Shown here: in pieces, positions 9,951 to 18,234 of the stretch | Layout of the letters: the number at the start of each line of letters is the position of its first letter | How positions within the stretch are numbered: position 1 is the stretch's first letter | Assembly (NCBI RefSeq): GCF_052114605.1 | Contig: NZ_JBFRFB010000005.1 | Coordinates: forward strand, 265,769-329,768 | DNA length: 64,000 nt | Origin: Microvirga sp052114605 | GTDB lineage: Bacteria > Pseudomonadota > Alphaproteobacteria > Rhizobiales > Beijerinckiaceae | Direction: 5' to 3' | Notes under the pieces: generated by a model | Told to the model about the DNA's origin: nothing | Databases searched by the model: none | The model's input: the letters and a program-made list of their open reading frames with translations, nothing else | Made by a program: the position numbers and the translations under genes

Positions 9951-11627
9951 TTATCGCAACCCATCCACCTCCGGAATAATCCAGCTGTCCAGCGGCGCCG
10001 CCCTGCCCCGGATCATCACCGTCTGGCGCTCGTGTTGCGAGAGGTCGAGGCCGGCGCGGGTGGCGAGGTGTTCGGAGATCACCAGTTCAACGTCGAGCTC
10101 CTTGGCGAGGCCCTCCAGGCGGCTTGCGGCGTTGATGGTGTCGCCCACGGCGGTGAGGCTTGTGGCCTGGCCGTAGCCCATTTCGCCGACGATTGCCGGG
10201 CCTGCGTGGAGGCTCATGGCGATCTTGAGCGGGTGTTCGAATTCGGTTGAATAATCGGCGTTGAGGTCGGCAAGGCCGGCATGGATGCGGCAGGCGGCGT
10301 CCACGGCCTGGCGCGCCGCTTCCTCTGGCGAGGCCTTGAGGCCGAAGAGGGCGAGCACGCCGTCCCCGACGAATTTGTCGATATAGCCACCCGCATCCTC
10401 GACAGACTCACCCACCACCTCGAAATAGCGGTTGAGGATGAACACGGTGTCGAAGGGCAGGCGGCGCTCGGCGAGGCTCGTGAAGCCGCGCAGGTCGCAG
10501 AACAGGACTGCGATCTCCCGCTCCTGCCCCTGCGCCCGCCCGGCGCTCACCAGAGGCGTCAGGCCGTTGCGACCGGCGGAGAGGATCGGCACCACGGAGG
10601 CGTCGTGGGTGGGCCTGAACTGGCAGGCGAGACGCACATGCGGCCCGGCCTTGATTCGGTTGAGGGTTGCCTGTTCCTGCGGGGAGGGCGGCGGCTCCTT
10701 GTGATGCCCGTCGATCACTCGCACCCGGCAGGTGGAGCAGCGGCCCCTGCCACCGCACACTGAGATGTGCGGAATGCCCGCGATGCGGCTTGCCTCCAGC
10801 ACGGTGAAGCCGATGGGCACGGTGGCCGTCTGATTGTTGGGATAGGAGATCCGCACCCGCCGCTTGAAAAGCAGGCCGCTCCGAATGGCGCGGGCAAGCA
10901 GCGTCGCACCGATAAGGCCCGTGAAGGCGGCATAGAGGCCTACATCCGCATAGGCCAGCAATACGGAACCTGATTCAGGGCGCCCCTCAACGGGAAACCT
11001 TTCAGGCATCGCGGCAATCTCGCGCCCGGCTTCCGCGAAACCCAGCAAGGCCAGAACGGGCAAGAGGATCGCCGCCGTGTAAAGGGCGAGGGCAGGGCGC
11101 GGAAACCAGGGTTTTGGGCGCAGCCAGAAATAAATGCCCAGGCACCCATGAAGCCAGGCGATGACCAACGCGATGGCTTGGCGCAGCCCGATCATGGGCC
11201 GGTTGATCCAGAGATTGCGCACGACCTCCGGGTAATCCGCCTCCCACCCGGTAATGCTCCATTCCACCCGGGTGCCGACCACATGGGAGATGATGAGGAA
11301 GGGCAGGACGAGACCAAGAATCAGCTGCGCCGCCTCGCGCGCGGGCATGCGCAGGGTCCGCCGCCGGTAGAGGGCATAAAGCGCCAGCAGGAAATGCAGC
11401 AGGATCGACCCGTAGAGGAGGGTGGTGCCGACCGGGTTTCGCCAGAGGCGGTTGAACCAGTGGCGGCCCGCCTCCATCGCTTCGATGGAGACGAGCCCGA
11501 GGGCGTGGTTGCTGAAATGGGTAAGCAGGAAAAGCCCGAGCACGAGGCCCGAAGCCAGACGAATCTCCCGCCATGGAATCGCTGTGCGGCCAAGATGGCC
11601 TGCCCCTGTTCCGCCCTGCTCCCGCAT
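9951..11627 (-). CDS. Membrane adenylate cyclase with heme-type anchor and 2Fe-2S domain (CyaC-like)
   Basis: A 558-residue class III nucleotide cyclase with three modules. Residues 22-250 form six hydrophobic helices carrying His37, His41, His78, His115 and His160, resembling the diheme anchors of succinate:quinone oxidoreductases. Residues 255-345 are a ferredoxin-like 2Fe-2S domain with CGGRGRCSTC (Cys291, 297, 300) and Cys335. Residues 368-545 are the cyclase domain with metal aspartates Asp378 (FCDLRGF) and Asp422 (VGDG). Sinorhizobium meliloti CyaC has this architecture and makes cAMP in response to the quinone redox state. The same job here is inference from architecture. It stands alone on the minus strand. 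Confidence 0.88.
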   Translation of the reverse strand: MREQGGTGAGHLGRTAIPWREIRLASGLVLGLFLLTHFSNHALGLVSIEAMEAGRHWFNRLWRNPVGTTLLYGSILLHFLLALYALYRRRTLRMPAREAAQLILGLVLPFLIISHVVGTRVEWSITGWEADYPEVVRNLWINRPMIGLRQAIALVIAWLHGCLGIYFWLRPKPWFPRPALALYTAAILLPVLALLGFAEAGREIAAMPERFPVEGRPESGSVLLAYADVGLYAAFTGLIGATLLARAIRSGLLFKRRVRISYPNNQTATVPIGFTVLEASRIAGIPHISVCGGRGRCSTCRVRVIDGHHKEPPPSPQEQATLNRIKAGPHVRLACQFRPTHDASVVPILSAGRNGLTPLVSAGRAQGQEREIAVLFCDLRGFTSLAERRLPFDTVFILNRYFEVVGESVEDAGGYIDKFVGDGVLALFGLKASPEEAARQAVDAACRIHAGLADLNADYSTEFEHPLKIAMSLHAGPAIVGEMGYGQATSLTAVGDTINAASRLEGLAKELDVELVISEHLATRAGLDLSQHERQTVMIRGRAAPLDSWIIPEVDGLR

Positions 11628-11709
11628 CGGCCTCTTTCGCGTCGCACCGCTGTCAGGAAGCTATATGGCTCGGGGACGAGTCAAATCACTATCCCTGGAA
11701 CGGTGCGGT

Positions 11710-12648
11710 TCAGGCCTTGCGCTCAGAGAGCGTGAACCAGCCGATGCCGAGGATGACGAGGGCAGCCCCCACCCAATCCATGCCGGTCACCGCATCGCCA
11801 AGGATCGCCATGGCGAGAATGATGGTGACGACCGGGCTCAGCATGCCGATTGTTGCATTGGCCTGGGCGGTGATCTGCTTGAGCGCTGCGCTTAAGAAAA
11901 ACGACGGCAGCACGGTCGCGCCGAAGGCGAGGGCGAGCCCCAGGCCCCACAGGCTCGGCGAGACGAAGATCGCCTGGACGGGATGGGTGATGAGGAATTG
12001 CAAGATCACGGCAACGCCCGCCGAACCCATGGCGATGCAGGTGAAAAGCTGCGGCCCGACTCGCATGATCAGGGGCTTCGCGAAAAGCTGGTAGAGCGCG
12101 AAGGTTACGGCGGCGGTCAGCACATAGAGCGCGCCGGTCACGGTGCTCATGCCGGAGGCGGAGAGGTTTTGTGCAAAGAGAAGGGCGAGGCCCGCATAGC
12201 TCACCGCGAAGGCCACGAGCGCCTTGGGCCGAATGGGCTGGCAGAAGAAAGCCGCGCCGAACAGAACCACGAAAAGTGGATAGGTGAACAGGATCAGCCG
12301 TTCGTAATGGGCGGAGATATATTCGAGCCCCTTGAAGTCGAGATAGCTCGAAATCCAGTAGCCCAGGACACCGACGGCGATCATGCGCAGCCAGAGCTGC
12401 CGGTCCGGCAGTTCCTCGCCGCTTTGCTTCATGGTCCTGAAGGCATGAATGCCGATGACCAGGTAGAAGGGCAGGGCGAGGATCATGCGCAGCGCCAAGG
12501 TCGTTTCCGCGTCGAGGCCCTGCGCATAGGCGAGCTTGATCAGGATGCCCTTGGTGGCGAACAGCGTGGCCCCGGCCGCCGCCATGACATAGCCCATATA
12601 AGGGCGCTTGGCGGCTGCGGTCGTGGTCTCGACGGATGAGGCGGTCAT
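11710..12648 (-). CDS. DMT-superfamily (EamA) transporter
   Basis: A 312-residue protein with about ten hydrophobic helices in two EamA repeats (from YMGYVMAAAGATLFATKGILIKL, and from TVTGALYVLTAAVTFALYQLFAKPL), ending in a short basic tail. EamA proteins export metabolites or amino acids from the cytoplasm; the substrate cannot be read here. The ATG at 12648 is chosen because AAGGA lies 9 nt upstream; a longer open frame to 12723 lacks such a site. It is upstream of the cyclase gene on the same strand, with an 82-nt gap. Confidence 0.85.
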   Translation of the reverse strand: MTASSVETTTAAAKRPYMGYVMAAAGATLFATKGILIKLAYAQGLDAETTLALRMILALPFYLVIGIHAFRTMKQSGEELPDRQLWLRMIAVGVLGYWISSYLDFKGLEYISAHYERLILFTYPLFVVLFGAAFFCQPIRPKALVAFAVSYAGLALLFAQNLSASGMSTVTGALYVLTAAVTFALYQLFAKPLIMRVGPQLFTCIAMGSAGVAVILQFLITHPVQAIFVSPSLWGLGLALAFGATVLPSFFLSAALKQITAQANATIGMLSPVVTIILAMAILGDAVTGMDWVGAALVILGIGWFTLSERKA

Positions 12649-12782
12649 GGCGGGCGATCCTTGTCTCGACAGCCATTTCACACCCCTTTCCATGGCACAA
12701 GGTTGCAAGGCGCATCCCACCATTGCGGCGAGGGGCGGACGGGGTTATGCCGTATCGTCTCTAATCCTTGGGAGAGGCCTTC

Positions 12783-13397
12783 ATGCCGGCCACGATATCC
12801 AGCCTCGCTGAGCTCGAAGCGCTGTACGACCAGCCTGCCGAGGCCTCTCTCCTCAAGGAGATGGACCGCGTCATTCCCGAATACCGCGCACTGATCGAGG
12901 CGGCGCCCTTCGCGTCCCTGGCCACGCGCGGTCCGGAAGGGCTCGATTGCTCACCGCGCGGCGATGCGCCGGGCTTCGTGCGCGTGCAGGACGAGAAGAC
13001 CCTGCTGCTGCCGGACCGGCGCGGCAACAACCGCCTCGATTCCCTGCGCAACATCGTGCGCGATCCGCAGGTGGCCCTGCTGTTCCTAATTCCCGGCATT
13101 GGCGAGACCCTGCGCGTGAACGGACGGGCCGTGATCAGCGTGGAGCCTGCCCTCCTCGAAAGTTTCGCGGTGGACGGCAAGGCGCCGAAATCCGTCATCG
13201 CGATCACGGTCGATGCAGTCTATTTCCAATGCGCCCGCGCCATCCTGCGCTCAGAGCTGTGGAACTCGCAGAAGCATGTGGCGCGAAGCACGCTTCCCAG
13301 CGCCGGGCAGATCCTTGCCGCCGTCACTGCCAACCGGTTTGACGGCGAGACCTACGACAAGGGTCTGCCGGAGCGGCAGAAGACGACGCTCTACTGA
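12783..13397 (+). CDS. Pyridoxamine 5'-phosphate oxidase-family (FMN-binding split barrel) protein
   Basis: A 204-residue protein with a split-barrel flavin fold: an N-terminal helix, then APFASLATRGPEGLDCSPRGDAPGFVRV, LLPDRRGNNRLDSLRNIVRDPQVALLFLIPG and a C-terminal basic stretch. It resembles the MSMEG_1061-type subfamily of FMN-dependent proteins rather than true PdxH. The reaction is unknown; relatives reduce or oxidise small cofactors. ATG 12783 has GGAGAGG 5 nt upstream. It is divergent from the DMT gene and converges with the DUF4142 gene with only 10 nt between stops. Confidence 0.82.
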   Translation: MPATISSLAELEALYDQPAEASLLKEMDRVIPEYRALIEAAPFASLATRGPEGLDCSPRGDAPGFVRVQDEKTLLLPDRRGNNRLDSLRNIVRDPQVALLFLIPGIGETLRVNGRAVISVEPALLESFAVDGKAPKSVIAITVDAVYFQCARAILRSELWNSQKHVARSTLPSAGQILAAVTANRFDGETYDKGLPERQKTTLY

Positions 13398-13407
13398 AGC
13401 GCAGTTA

Positions 13408-13911
13408 TTATGACTTCGGCTGTTTTTCGAGTGCCTGGGCCGCCTGCAGATGGTTGTGCAGAGCAGGCAAGGTCTCTTTGGCATAGGCTGCCGCAGGGTC
13501 GTTCTGCTGCTTGGCTTCCTTCTCGTATTCCGCGATATCCTTCCTGTGATCAGTGACCGATTCCTTGATGAATTCGCGGTCGAAGGCGGCGCCTGAAAGC
13601 TTTGACAGCTTCTGGTAGGTTTCCTTCTGCTGCTTGCTGGGTTCAGTCGGCGGCGTCACGCTGAGCGAACTTGCCGCATTCATGGCCTTCTGGTTGGCCG
13701 CGGAATGATCGGTCTCGAGCTGGCGGCCGAAATTCTTCACACCGTCGCTGCCGCCTTTCTGCTGCGCGAGCTGACCCACGGCAACTTCCGCGAGGTTTCC
13801 TTCGATGGCCTTCTTGATAAAGGCCTGGTTCGGCTGATCCTTGGCCATGGCGCAAGGTGCACCTGTGACGGCAGCGGCTAAGGTCAGGCTTAAGATGAGT
13901 GTCTTGGACAT
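13408..13911 (-). CDS. DUF4142 periplasmic protein
   Basis: A 167-residue secreted protein: signal peptide at 1-24 (SLTLAAAVTGAPCAMA), then a helical DUF4142 domain beginning QAFIKKAIEGNLAEVAVGQLA. It contains the family's DGVKNFGRQLETDHSAAN and LPALHNHLQAAQAL helices. DUF4142 proteins are four-helix ferritin-like bundles found in periplasms; no function is established. ATG 13911 has GAGG upstream and starts the signal peptide, so the longer frame to 13992 is rejected. Confidence 0.85.
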   Translation of the reverse strand: MSKTLILSLTLAAAVTGAPCAMAKDQPNQAFIKKAIEGNLAEVAVGQLAQQKGGSDGVKNFGRQLETDHSAANQKAMNAASSLSVTPPTEPSKQQKETYQKLSKLSGAAFDREFIKESVTDHRKDIAEYEKEAKQQNDPAAAYAKETLPALHNHLQAAQALEKQPKS

Positions 13912-14098
13912 GATGCACCTCGTCCGAGCAGGTCGTTTTCGGGTACACATTACTGAATAGCGGTGAACGGCTAGGCGATGGCGCGGTTCCATGGCTGTTG
14001 AAGAGCCTTAAGGATCGAAGGAAGGCAGTCTCATGGGCCTTTACGATGCGTCCTCAAACGGCCACAAGAACAGCCGCACCGATTGGAAGGAGACCATC

Positions 14099-14449
14099 AT
14101 GACCATTCAACGCATCAAGGCAGGACCGCGCATGAGCGGTGCCGTCGTTCACGGCAACACTGTCTATCTCTCGGGCCAGGTCGCGAATCAAACCGCCGGC
14201 CAGAGCGTCGCCGAGCAGACGAAGGAAATTCTCTCGATCATCGACAGCCTGCTAGTTGAAGCAGGGACCGACAAGTCGAAGATCCTGATGACCAATATCT
14301 GGCTTACCGACATGAGCACGTTCCAGGAAATGAACGCCGTGTGGGATGCCTGGGTCTCCGTCGGCAATACGCCTGCCCGCGCGACCGTCGAGGCCAAGCT
14401 CGCAGCGCCTCAGTTCAAGGTCGAAATCGCCGTCATCGCGGCCAAATAA
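14099..14449 (+). CDS. RidA-family (YjgF/YER057c) enamine/imine deaminase-like protein
   Basis: A 116-residue RidA-fold protein: strands from RIKAGPRMSGAVVHGNTVYLSGQVA, the helix around QTKEILSIIDSLLVEAG, and the C-terminal NTPARATVEAKLAAPQFKVEIAVIAA with the conserved arginine that contacts the substrate carboxylate. RidA proteins hydrolyse reactive 2-aminoacrylate-type enamines. It belongs to the less characterised Rid subgroups, so the exact substrate is open. GGAAGGAG immediately precedes ATG 14099. Confidence 0.88.
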   Translation: MTIQRIKAGPRMSGAVVHGNTVYLSGQVANQTAGQSVAEQTKEILSIIDSLLVEAGTDKSKILMTNIWLTDMSTFQEMNAVWDAWVSVGNTPARATVEAKLAAPQFKVEIAVIAAK

Positions 14450-14451
14450 GA

Positions 14452-14473
14452 AAAGGGCCCCGAAGGGCCCTTT
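14452..14473. terminator. Bidirectional terminator between ridA-like and BA14K genes
   Basis: Stem AAAGGGCCC/GGGCCCTTT with a CGAA loop sits between two convergent genes. On the minus strand the stem is followed by TTTTCTTATTT; on the plus strand only by a short T-run. Both transcripts probably end here, the minus one more efficiently. Confidence 0.75.
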
Positions 14474-14487
14474 AACTTCCAGTGCCT

Positions 14488-14940
14488 TTATGGGCAGGAG
14501 CGGCGGACGCCGTCATAGCCCATATAGGTGCCGGAGGCCGGATCGTACGAGCGGAAGCGCTGCGCGCAATAAGCCGTGGCACTGCCGCCGTAAGCCGGAG
14601 CGGCCTGGGCCTGAGAATTGGCGATGGCGCCGCCGATGATGGCGCCGGTGGCGAGGCCGATAGCGCCCGCTGCGGCAGCCGAACCGTAATCACGGCGGTA
14701 GTAACGACGCTCCACATAACGCGGGCCGCCGCGATAATAGCCGCGATTCACGTGACGCGGGCCACCGCGATAATAACGGCGGTATTGAACGTAATCGGAT
14801 TTCACTTCGCCGGCCTGAACGGCGGCGACGAGGTTGCTCAGCCGTGTGGTCTGCTGCGCAGGAGCAGCGGAAGCGGGAGCCGAGAGAGCAAGGCCGCCGA
14901 GAGCGGCGGTTGCGGCAAGAGCCAGAAACGTCTTACGCAT
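14488..14940 (-). CDS. BA14K-family exported protein
   Basis: A 150-residue protein. A signal peptide occupies 1-25. Residues 52-85 are an Arg/Tyr-rich tract with two YYRGGPR units. Residues 87-107 are a Gly/Ala hydrophobic stretch like a glycine zipper. Residues 124-150 match the BA14K C-terminus (CAQRFRSYDPASGTYMGYDG). BA14K is an immunoreactive lectin-like Brucella protein, and the family is confined largely to Hyphomicrobiales. It is probably a cell-surface or outer-membrane-associated protein. GGAGGAG precedes the ATG. Downstream it meets the terminator shared with the ridA-like gene. Confidence 0.85.
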   Translation of the reverse strand: MRKTFLALAATAALGGLALSAPASAAPAQQTTRLSNLVAAVQAGEVKSDYVQYRRYYRGGPRHVNRGYYRGGPRYVERRYYRRDYGSAAAAGAIGLATGAIIGGAIANSQAQAAPAYGGSATAYCAQRFRSYDPASGTYMGYDGVRRSCP

Positions 14941-14967
14941 GGGGTAACTCCTCCAGGGGATTCAAGC

Positions 14968-14989
14968 GTGTGAGGCGAACGCCTCACAC
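14968..14989. terminator. Hairpin upstream of the BA14K gene
   Basis: A perfect 9-bp stem GTGTGAGGC/GCCTCACAC with loop GAAC lies in the 80-nt gap between the endonuclease III-like gene and the BA14K gene. There is no T-run on either strand. It may end the upstream minus-strand transcript or structure the BA14K leader. Confidence 0.45.
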
Positions 14990-15020
14990 CGGAAGACGTT
15001 CCGTTCTGCGGCTTTTTTGA

Positions 15021-15794
15021 CTATTTGCTTTCACGCAAACGCGGGGCACCGGGCGAAACTGCGGCACGTTTGACAGCGCCGATCTTCGCGTCCTTCTCCA
15101 GCATCCGCAGCTGGCCTGTGGGGCACAGGTCGAGCACGGCACAGCGCTGGCAGGCCGGATTGCTGAAGAAGCAGCAGCGTTGGCCGTGCAGCATCATCAC
15201 CTCGTGATGATCGTAAACCTGTTGCGCATCCCAATCCGGCGGTAAAAGTGCCGCCAGGGTCACATGCGACGGACCGACCGCGAGCGAGCGCGGAATGAGC
15301 CCCGTGCGCTGCGCCACCCTGTGATGGTGGCTGTCCACCGGCAGGGCCGCCTTGCGCAAAGTCGAAAAGGAGAGAACCGCCGCACTCGTTTTGGGGCCGA
15401 TACCAGGAATGCTCTCAAGCCAGGCGCGTGCTTCCTGCACCGGCATGCCGTCGAGAAAATCGAGCGACAGCGATCCGTGCCGCTCCTGAACGACGCGCAG
15501 AACGAGTTGCAGGCGAGGGGCCTTCTGCTCGGGCCAGGTCACGCCCTGGATCGTGTCCTCAATCTCCTCGGTCGGCGCATCCATCAGCGCGGCCCAATCC
15601 CCGTAACGCGCCCGCAGCGCCTTGAAAGCACGCCCGGAATCCGCATTGCGCGTACGATGAGAGAGAAGCGAGGAGAGAAGTTCGCTTAAGGGATCGAGCC
15701 GATGGAAATAGGGAATCGGACAATCGTAGACCGCGCAGAGACGCTCATGAATGACGAGCGCCTTGTCCTTCAACTGCTGCAGGTCCGGATTCAT
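15021..15794 (-). CDS. Endonuclease III-like HhH-GPD DNA glycosylase
   Basis: A 257-residue base-excision repair protein. The helix-hairpin-helix IPGIGPKTSAAVL contains Lys135, and VDSHHHRV supplies the catalytic Asp154. The iron-sulfur loop reads C208-x6-C215-x2-C218-x5-C224, the exact endonuclease III spacing. Substrate range (oxidised pyrimidines in Nth) cannot be settled, because this is a divergent relative and a canonical nth is expected elsewhere. ATG 15794 is taken; GTG 15800 is possible. Upstream lies a long repeat-filled gap. Confidence 0.87.
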   Translation of the reverse strand: MNPDLQQLKDKALVIHERLCAVYDCPIPYFHRLDPLSELLSSLLSHRTRNADSGRAFKALRARYGDWAALMDAPTEEIEDTIQGVTWPEQKAPRLQLVLRVVQERHGSLSLDFLDGMPVQEARAWLESIPGIGPKTSAAVLSFSTLRKAALPVDSHHHRVAQRTGLIPRSLAVGPSHVTLAALLPPDWDAQQVYDHHEVMMLHGQRCCFFSNPACQRCAVLDLCPTGQLRMLEKDAKIGAVKRAAVSPGAPRLRESK

Positions 15795-15889
15795 GGACAC
15801 TCAAGTCGGATGCCGACTCGGTGGTTCCCTTCGCTGACTCAAATCACACTGCCCTCATCCTGAAAGGATACTCGTTAAGCGCCGTTCTG

Positions 15890-16140
15890 TTCCCTCCCCC
15901 TTGCGGGGAGGGCCAGGGTGGGGTGGTGCGACCGGGTGAGCGATCAAACCCGTCCATACTGACGTCATCACCGGCCTTGTGCCGGTGATCCCGGTGCATT
16001 GAAACGCCGCGCCTTTCCAATCGGGATGGCCGGCACAAGGCCGGCCATGACATTGTAGGACTGTTGTGCTGTCTGGATGGCGCGAAACACTATGACTTTA
16101 CGACCCCAATCTTACCCCTCCCCGCAAGGGAGAGGGGAAC
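15890..16140 (+). repeat. Composite intergenic repeat, copy 1 (251 bp)
   Basis: This stretch fills most of the 372-bp gene-free gap between hslU and the endonuclease gene. It starts with TTCCCTCCCCCTTGCGGGGAGGG and continues with an ATCACCGGC hairpin and an ATGGCCGGC hairpin (15961-16052). A unique block beginning GTAGGACTGTTGTGCTGTCT (from 16056) follows, ending in a CCCTCCCCGCAAGGG palindrome. The same modules in the same order recur at 19151-19402. Confidence 0.85.
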
Positions 16141-16166
16141 ACGTCCGGCTATCCAAGCGTGTGCAC

Positions 16167-17477
16167 TTACAGAATAAACCGGCTCAGGTCCGTATTCTTC
16201 GCCAGGCTCTCCACCTCGCCGCGCACATAAGCCGCGTCGATAGTCACCGTCTCGCCGGAGCGGTCGGGCGCCGTGAAGGACACGTCGTCGAGCACGCGTT
16301 CCAACACCGTCTGCAAGCGGCGTGCGCCGATATTCTCGACCGTGTTGTTCACCTCGACCGCCACCTGCGCCAGCGCATCGATGGCATCGTCGGAAAACAC
16401 AAGCTCCACGCCTTCCGTTTTCATCAACGCGACGGATTGCTTGATGAGGCTCGCTTCCGTCTCGGTGAGGATGCGGCGGAAATCCTCGACGGTGAGCGGT
16501 GAGAGTTCGACGCGGATCGGCAAGCGTCCCTGCAATTCCGGCAGCAGGTCCGACGGCTTCGATACATGGAACGCGCCGGATGCGATGAAGAGGATATGGT
16601 CCGTCTTCACCGGCCCGTATTTCGTGGACACGGTGGTGCCTTCGATCAGCGGCAGAAGATCGCGCTGCACACCTTCGCGCGATACGTCGGCGCCGGAACG
16701 GCCTTCGCGACCGGCGATCTTGTCTATCTCATCGAGGAAGACGATGCCGTTGTTCTCCACCTGGCGGAGCGCCTCCTGCACGATGGCGTCCTGATCGATC
16801 ATCTTGTCGGCTTCTTCCGTCACCAGGGGCTCATAGGCTTCCTGCACCGTGGTGCGGCGCGTCTTGCGCTGGCCGCCGAAAGCCTTGCCGAACATGTCTG
16901 AGAGATTGATTGCGCCCATCGATGCGCCCGGCATGCCGGGGATCTCGAACATAGGCATGCCGCCACCGCCAGATTGCTGCAGCTCGATCTCGATTTCCTT
17001 GTCGTCGAGTTCGTTGGCGCGCAATTTCTTGCGGAAGGAATCACGCGTGGCGACGCTGGCTGTGGAGCCGACGAGTGCATCGAGCACGCGCTCTTCCGCC
17101 GCGATATGCGCCTTCGCCTGAACCTGCTTGCGGCGCTCCTCCTTCACGAGGCCGATACCGATCTCCACGAGGTCGCGCACGATCTGCTCCACGTCGCGGC
17201 CGACATAGCCCACTTCCGTGAATTTCGTCGCCTCGATCTTGATGAACGGCGCGCCGGCGAGCTTGGCGAGACGACGGGAAATCTCCGTCTTGCCGCAGCC
17301 GGTGGGGCCGATCATCAGAATGTTTTTCGGCGCCACCTCTTCACGTAAGCTACCTTCGAGCTGCTGCCTGCGCCAGCGATTGCGCAGGGCAATGGCGACG
17401 GCGCGCTTCGCGTCGTTCTGGCCGACGATGTAGCGGTCGAGTTCGGAAACGATTTCGCGGGGGGAGAAGGTGGTCAT
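16167..17477 (-). CDS. hslU: HslU ATPase subunit of the HslVU protease
   Basis: HslU is the AAA+ unfoldase that feeds proteins into the HslV chamber. The 436-residue protein has the N-terminal SPREIVSELDRYIVGQNDAKRAVA segment, Walker A GPTGCGKT at 57-64, an I-domain with a Gly/Met-rich loop (SGGGGMPMFEIPGMPGAS), Walker B IVFLDEIDK, and the C-terminal DLSRFIL tail that docks into HslV. Its start overlaps the hslV stop (ATGA), so the two are coupled. Downstream lies composite repeat copy 1. Confidence 0.98.
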   Translation of the reverse strand: MTTFSPREIVSELDRYIVGQNDAKRAVAIALRNRWRRQQLEGSLREEVAPKNILMIGPTGCGKTEISRRLAKLAGAPFIKIEATKFTEVGYVGRDVEQIVRDLVEIGIGLVKEERRKQVQAKAHIAAEERVLDALVGSTASVATRDSFRKKLRANELDDKEIEIELQQSGGGGMPMFEIPGMPGASMGAINLSDMFGKAFGGQRKTRRTTVQEAYEPLVTEEADKMIDQDAIVQEALRQVENNGIVFLDEIDKIAGREGRSGADVSREGVQRDLLPLIEGTTVSTKYGPVKTDHILFIASGAFHVSKPSDLLPELQGRLPIRVELSPLTVEDFRRILTETEASLIKQSVALMKTEGVELVFSDDAIDALAQVAVEVNNTVENIGARRLQTVLERVLDDVSFTAPDRSGETVTIDAAYVRGEVESLAKNTDLSRFIL

Positions 17478-18028
17478 TCGGTGTCCAAAGTCTCAATGAC
17501 GATATTCGAGTTCGTATAAACGCAGATATCGGCGGCGATGTTGAGTGAACGGCGTACGATGGCCTCCGCATCCATGTCGGAATCCGCCAGCGCGCGTGCG
17601 GCGGCGAGCGCGTAATTGCCGCCCGAACCGATGGCCATGATTCCGTTTTCCGGCTCCAGCACATCGCCGGCACCGGAGAGCAGCAGACCCACCTCCTTGT
17701 CGGCAACCAGCATCATCGCTTCGAGACGGCGGAGATATCGGTCCGTACGCCAATCCTTCGTCAGTTCGACGCAGGCGCGGGTGAGCTGGCCGGGATATTG
17801 CTCGAGCTTCGCCTCCAGACGCTCGAAGAGCGTGAAGGCATCCGCCGTGGAACCGGCAAAGCCGCCGATCACGCCGCTCTTGGCGAGACGGCGCACCTTT
17901 CGCGCATTGCCCTTCACCACCGTCTGGCCGAGGCTGACCTGGCCGTCGCCGCCGATGACGACGCGGTCGCCTTTGCGGACCATGAGGATCGTGGTGGCAT
18001 GCATGCGGGGGGTGTTGTCTTCGGACAA
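17474..18028 (-). CDS. hslV: HslV peptidase subunit of the HslVU protease
   Basis: HslV forms a double hexamer with an N-terminal threonine active site. The 184-residue protein reads MSEDNTPRMHATTILMVRKG. As in other rhizobial forms a short leader precedes the nucleophile, predicted to be Thr12 after processing. The VIGGDGQVSLGQTVVKGNARKVRRL and GSGGNYALAAARAL segments are family hallmarks. The start is TTG at 18028, with GGAG about 13 nt upstream; an internal ATG at 18004 is the alternative. It is the first gene of the hslVU pair. Confidence 0.96.
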   Translation of the reverse strand: MSEDNTPRMHATTILMVRKGDRVVIGGDGQVSLGQTVVKGNARKVRRLAKSGVIGGFAGSTADAFTLFERLEAKLEQYPGQLTRACVELTKDWRTDRYLRRLEAMMLVADKEVGLLLSGAGDVLEPENGIMAIGSGGNYALAAARALADSDMDAEAIVRRSLNIAADICVYTNSNIVIETLDTE

Positions 18029-18176
18029 GGGGGCGAACTCCGGCGCGCAGGAACGTGAGGCGGCTAAAGCCGCTCGCCCCTGACTTAATCACTCGGCCAC
18101 CGAAAGCAACGCGGTGCTTCATTGTGTTCTGCATTGAAAGCCAAGCGCCGCCTCGGCTTGGGGCCTCACGAATTTA

Positions 18177-18234
18177 TTCAACCATTCGGTTGACTAATTA
18201 TATGTCGCCCCATATATTCAACTACATGGTTGAA
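18177..18234 (+). promoter_or_regulatory. arsR promoter overlapped by two TTCAAC-N6-GTTGAA operators
   Basis: A sigma-70-type promoter TTGACT (18190-18195), 17-bp spacer, TATATT (18213-18218) predicts initiation at about 18225-18226, on the arsR ATG itself. Two dyads flank it: TTCAAC-N6-GTTGAC at 18177-18194 covers the -35, and a perfect TTCAAC-N6-GTTGAA at 18217-18234 covers the -10 end, +1 and start codon. They are 40 bp apart, about four helical turns. The layout indicates autorepression by the ArsR protein and a leaderless mRNA. Confidence 0.8.

Noticed and set aside
18055..18225. Longer N-terminus for the ArsR protein
   Set aside because: It would start upstream of the clear promoter and add unrelated residues; the HTH domain begins soon after ATG 18226.
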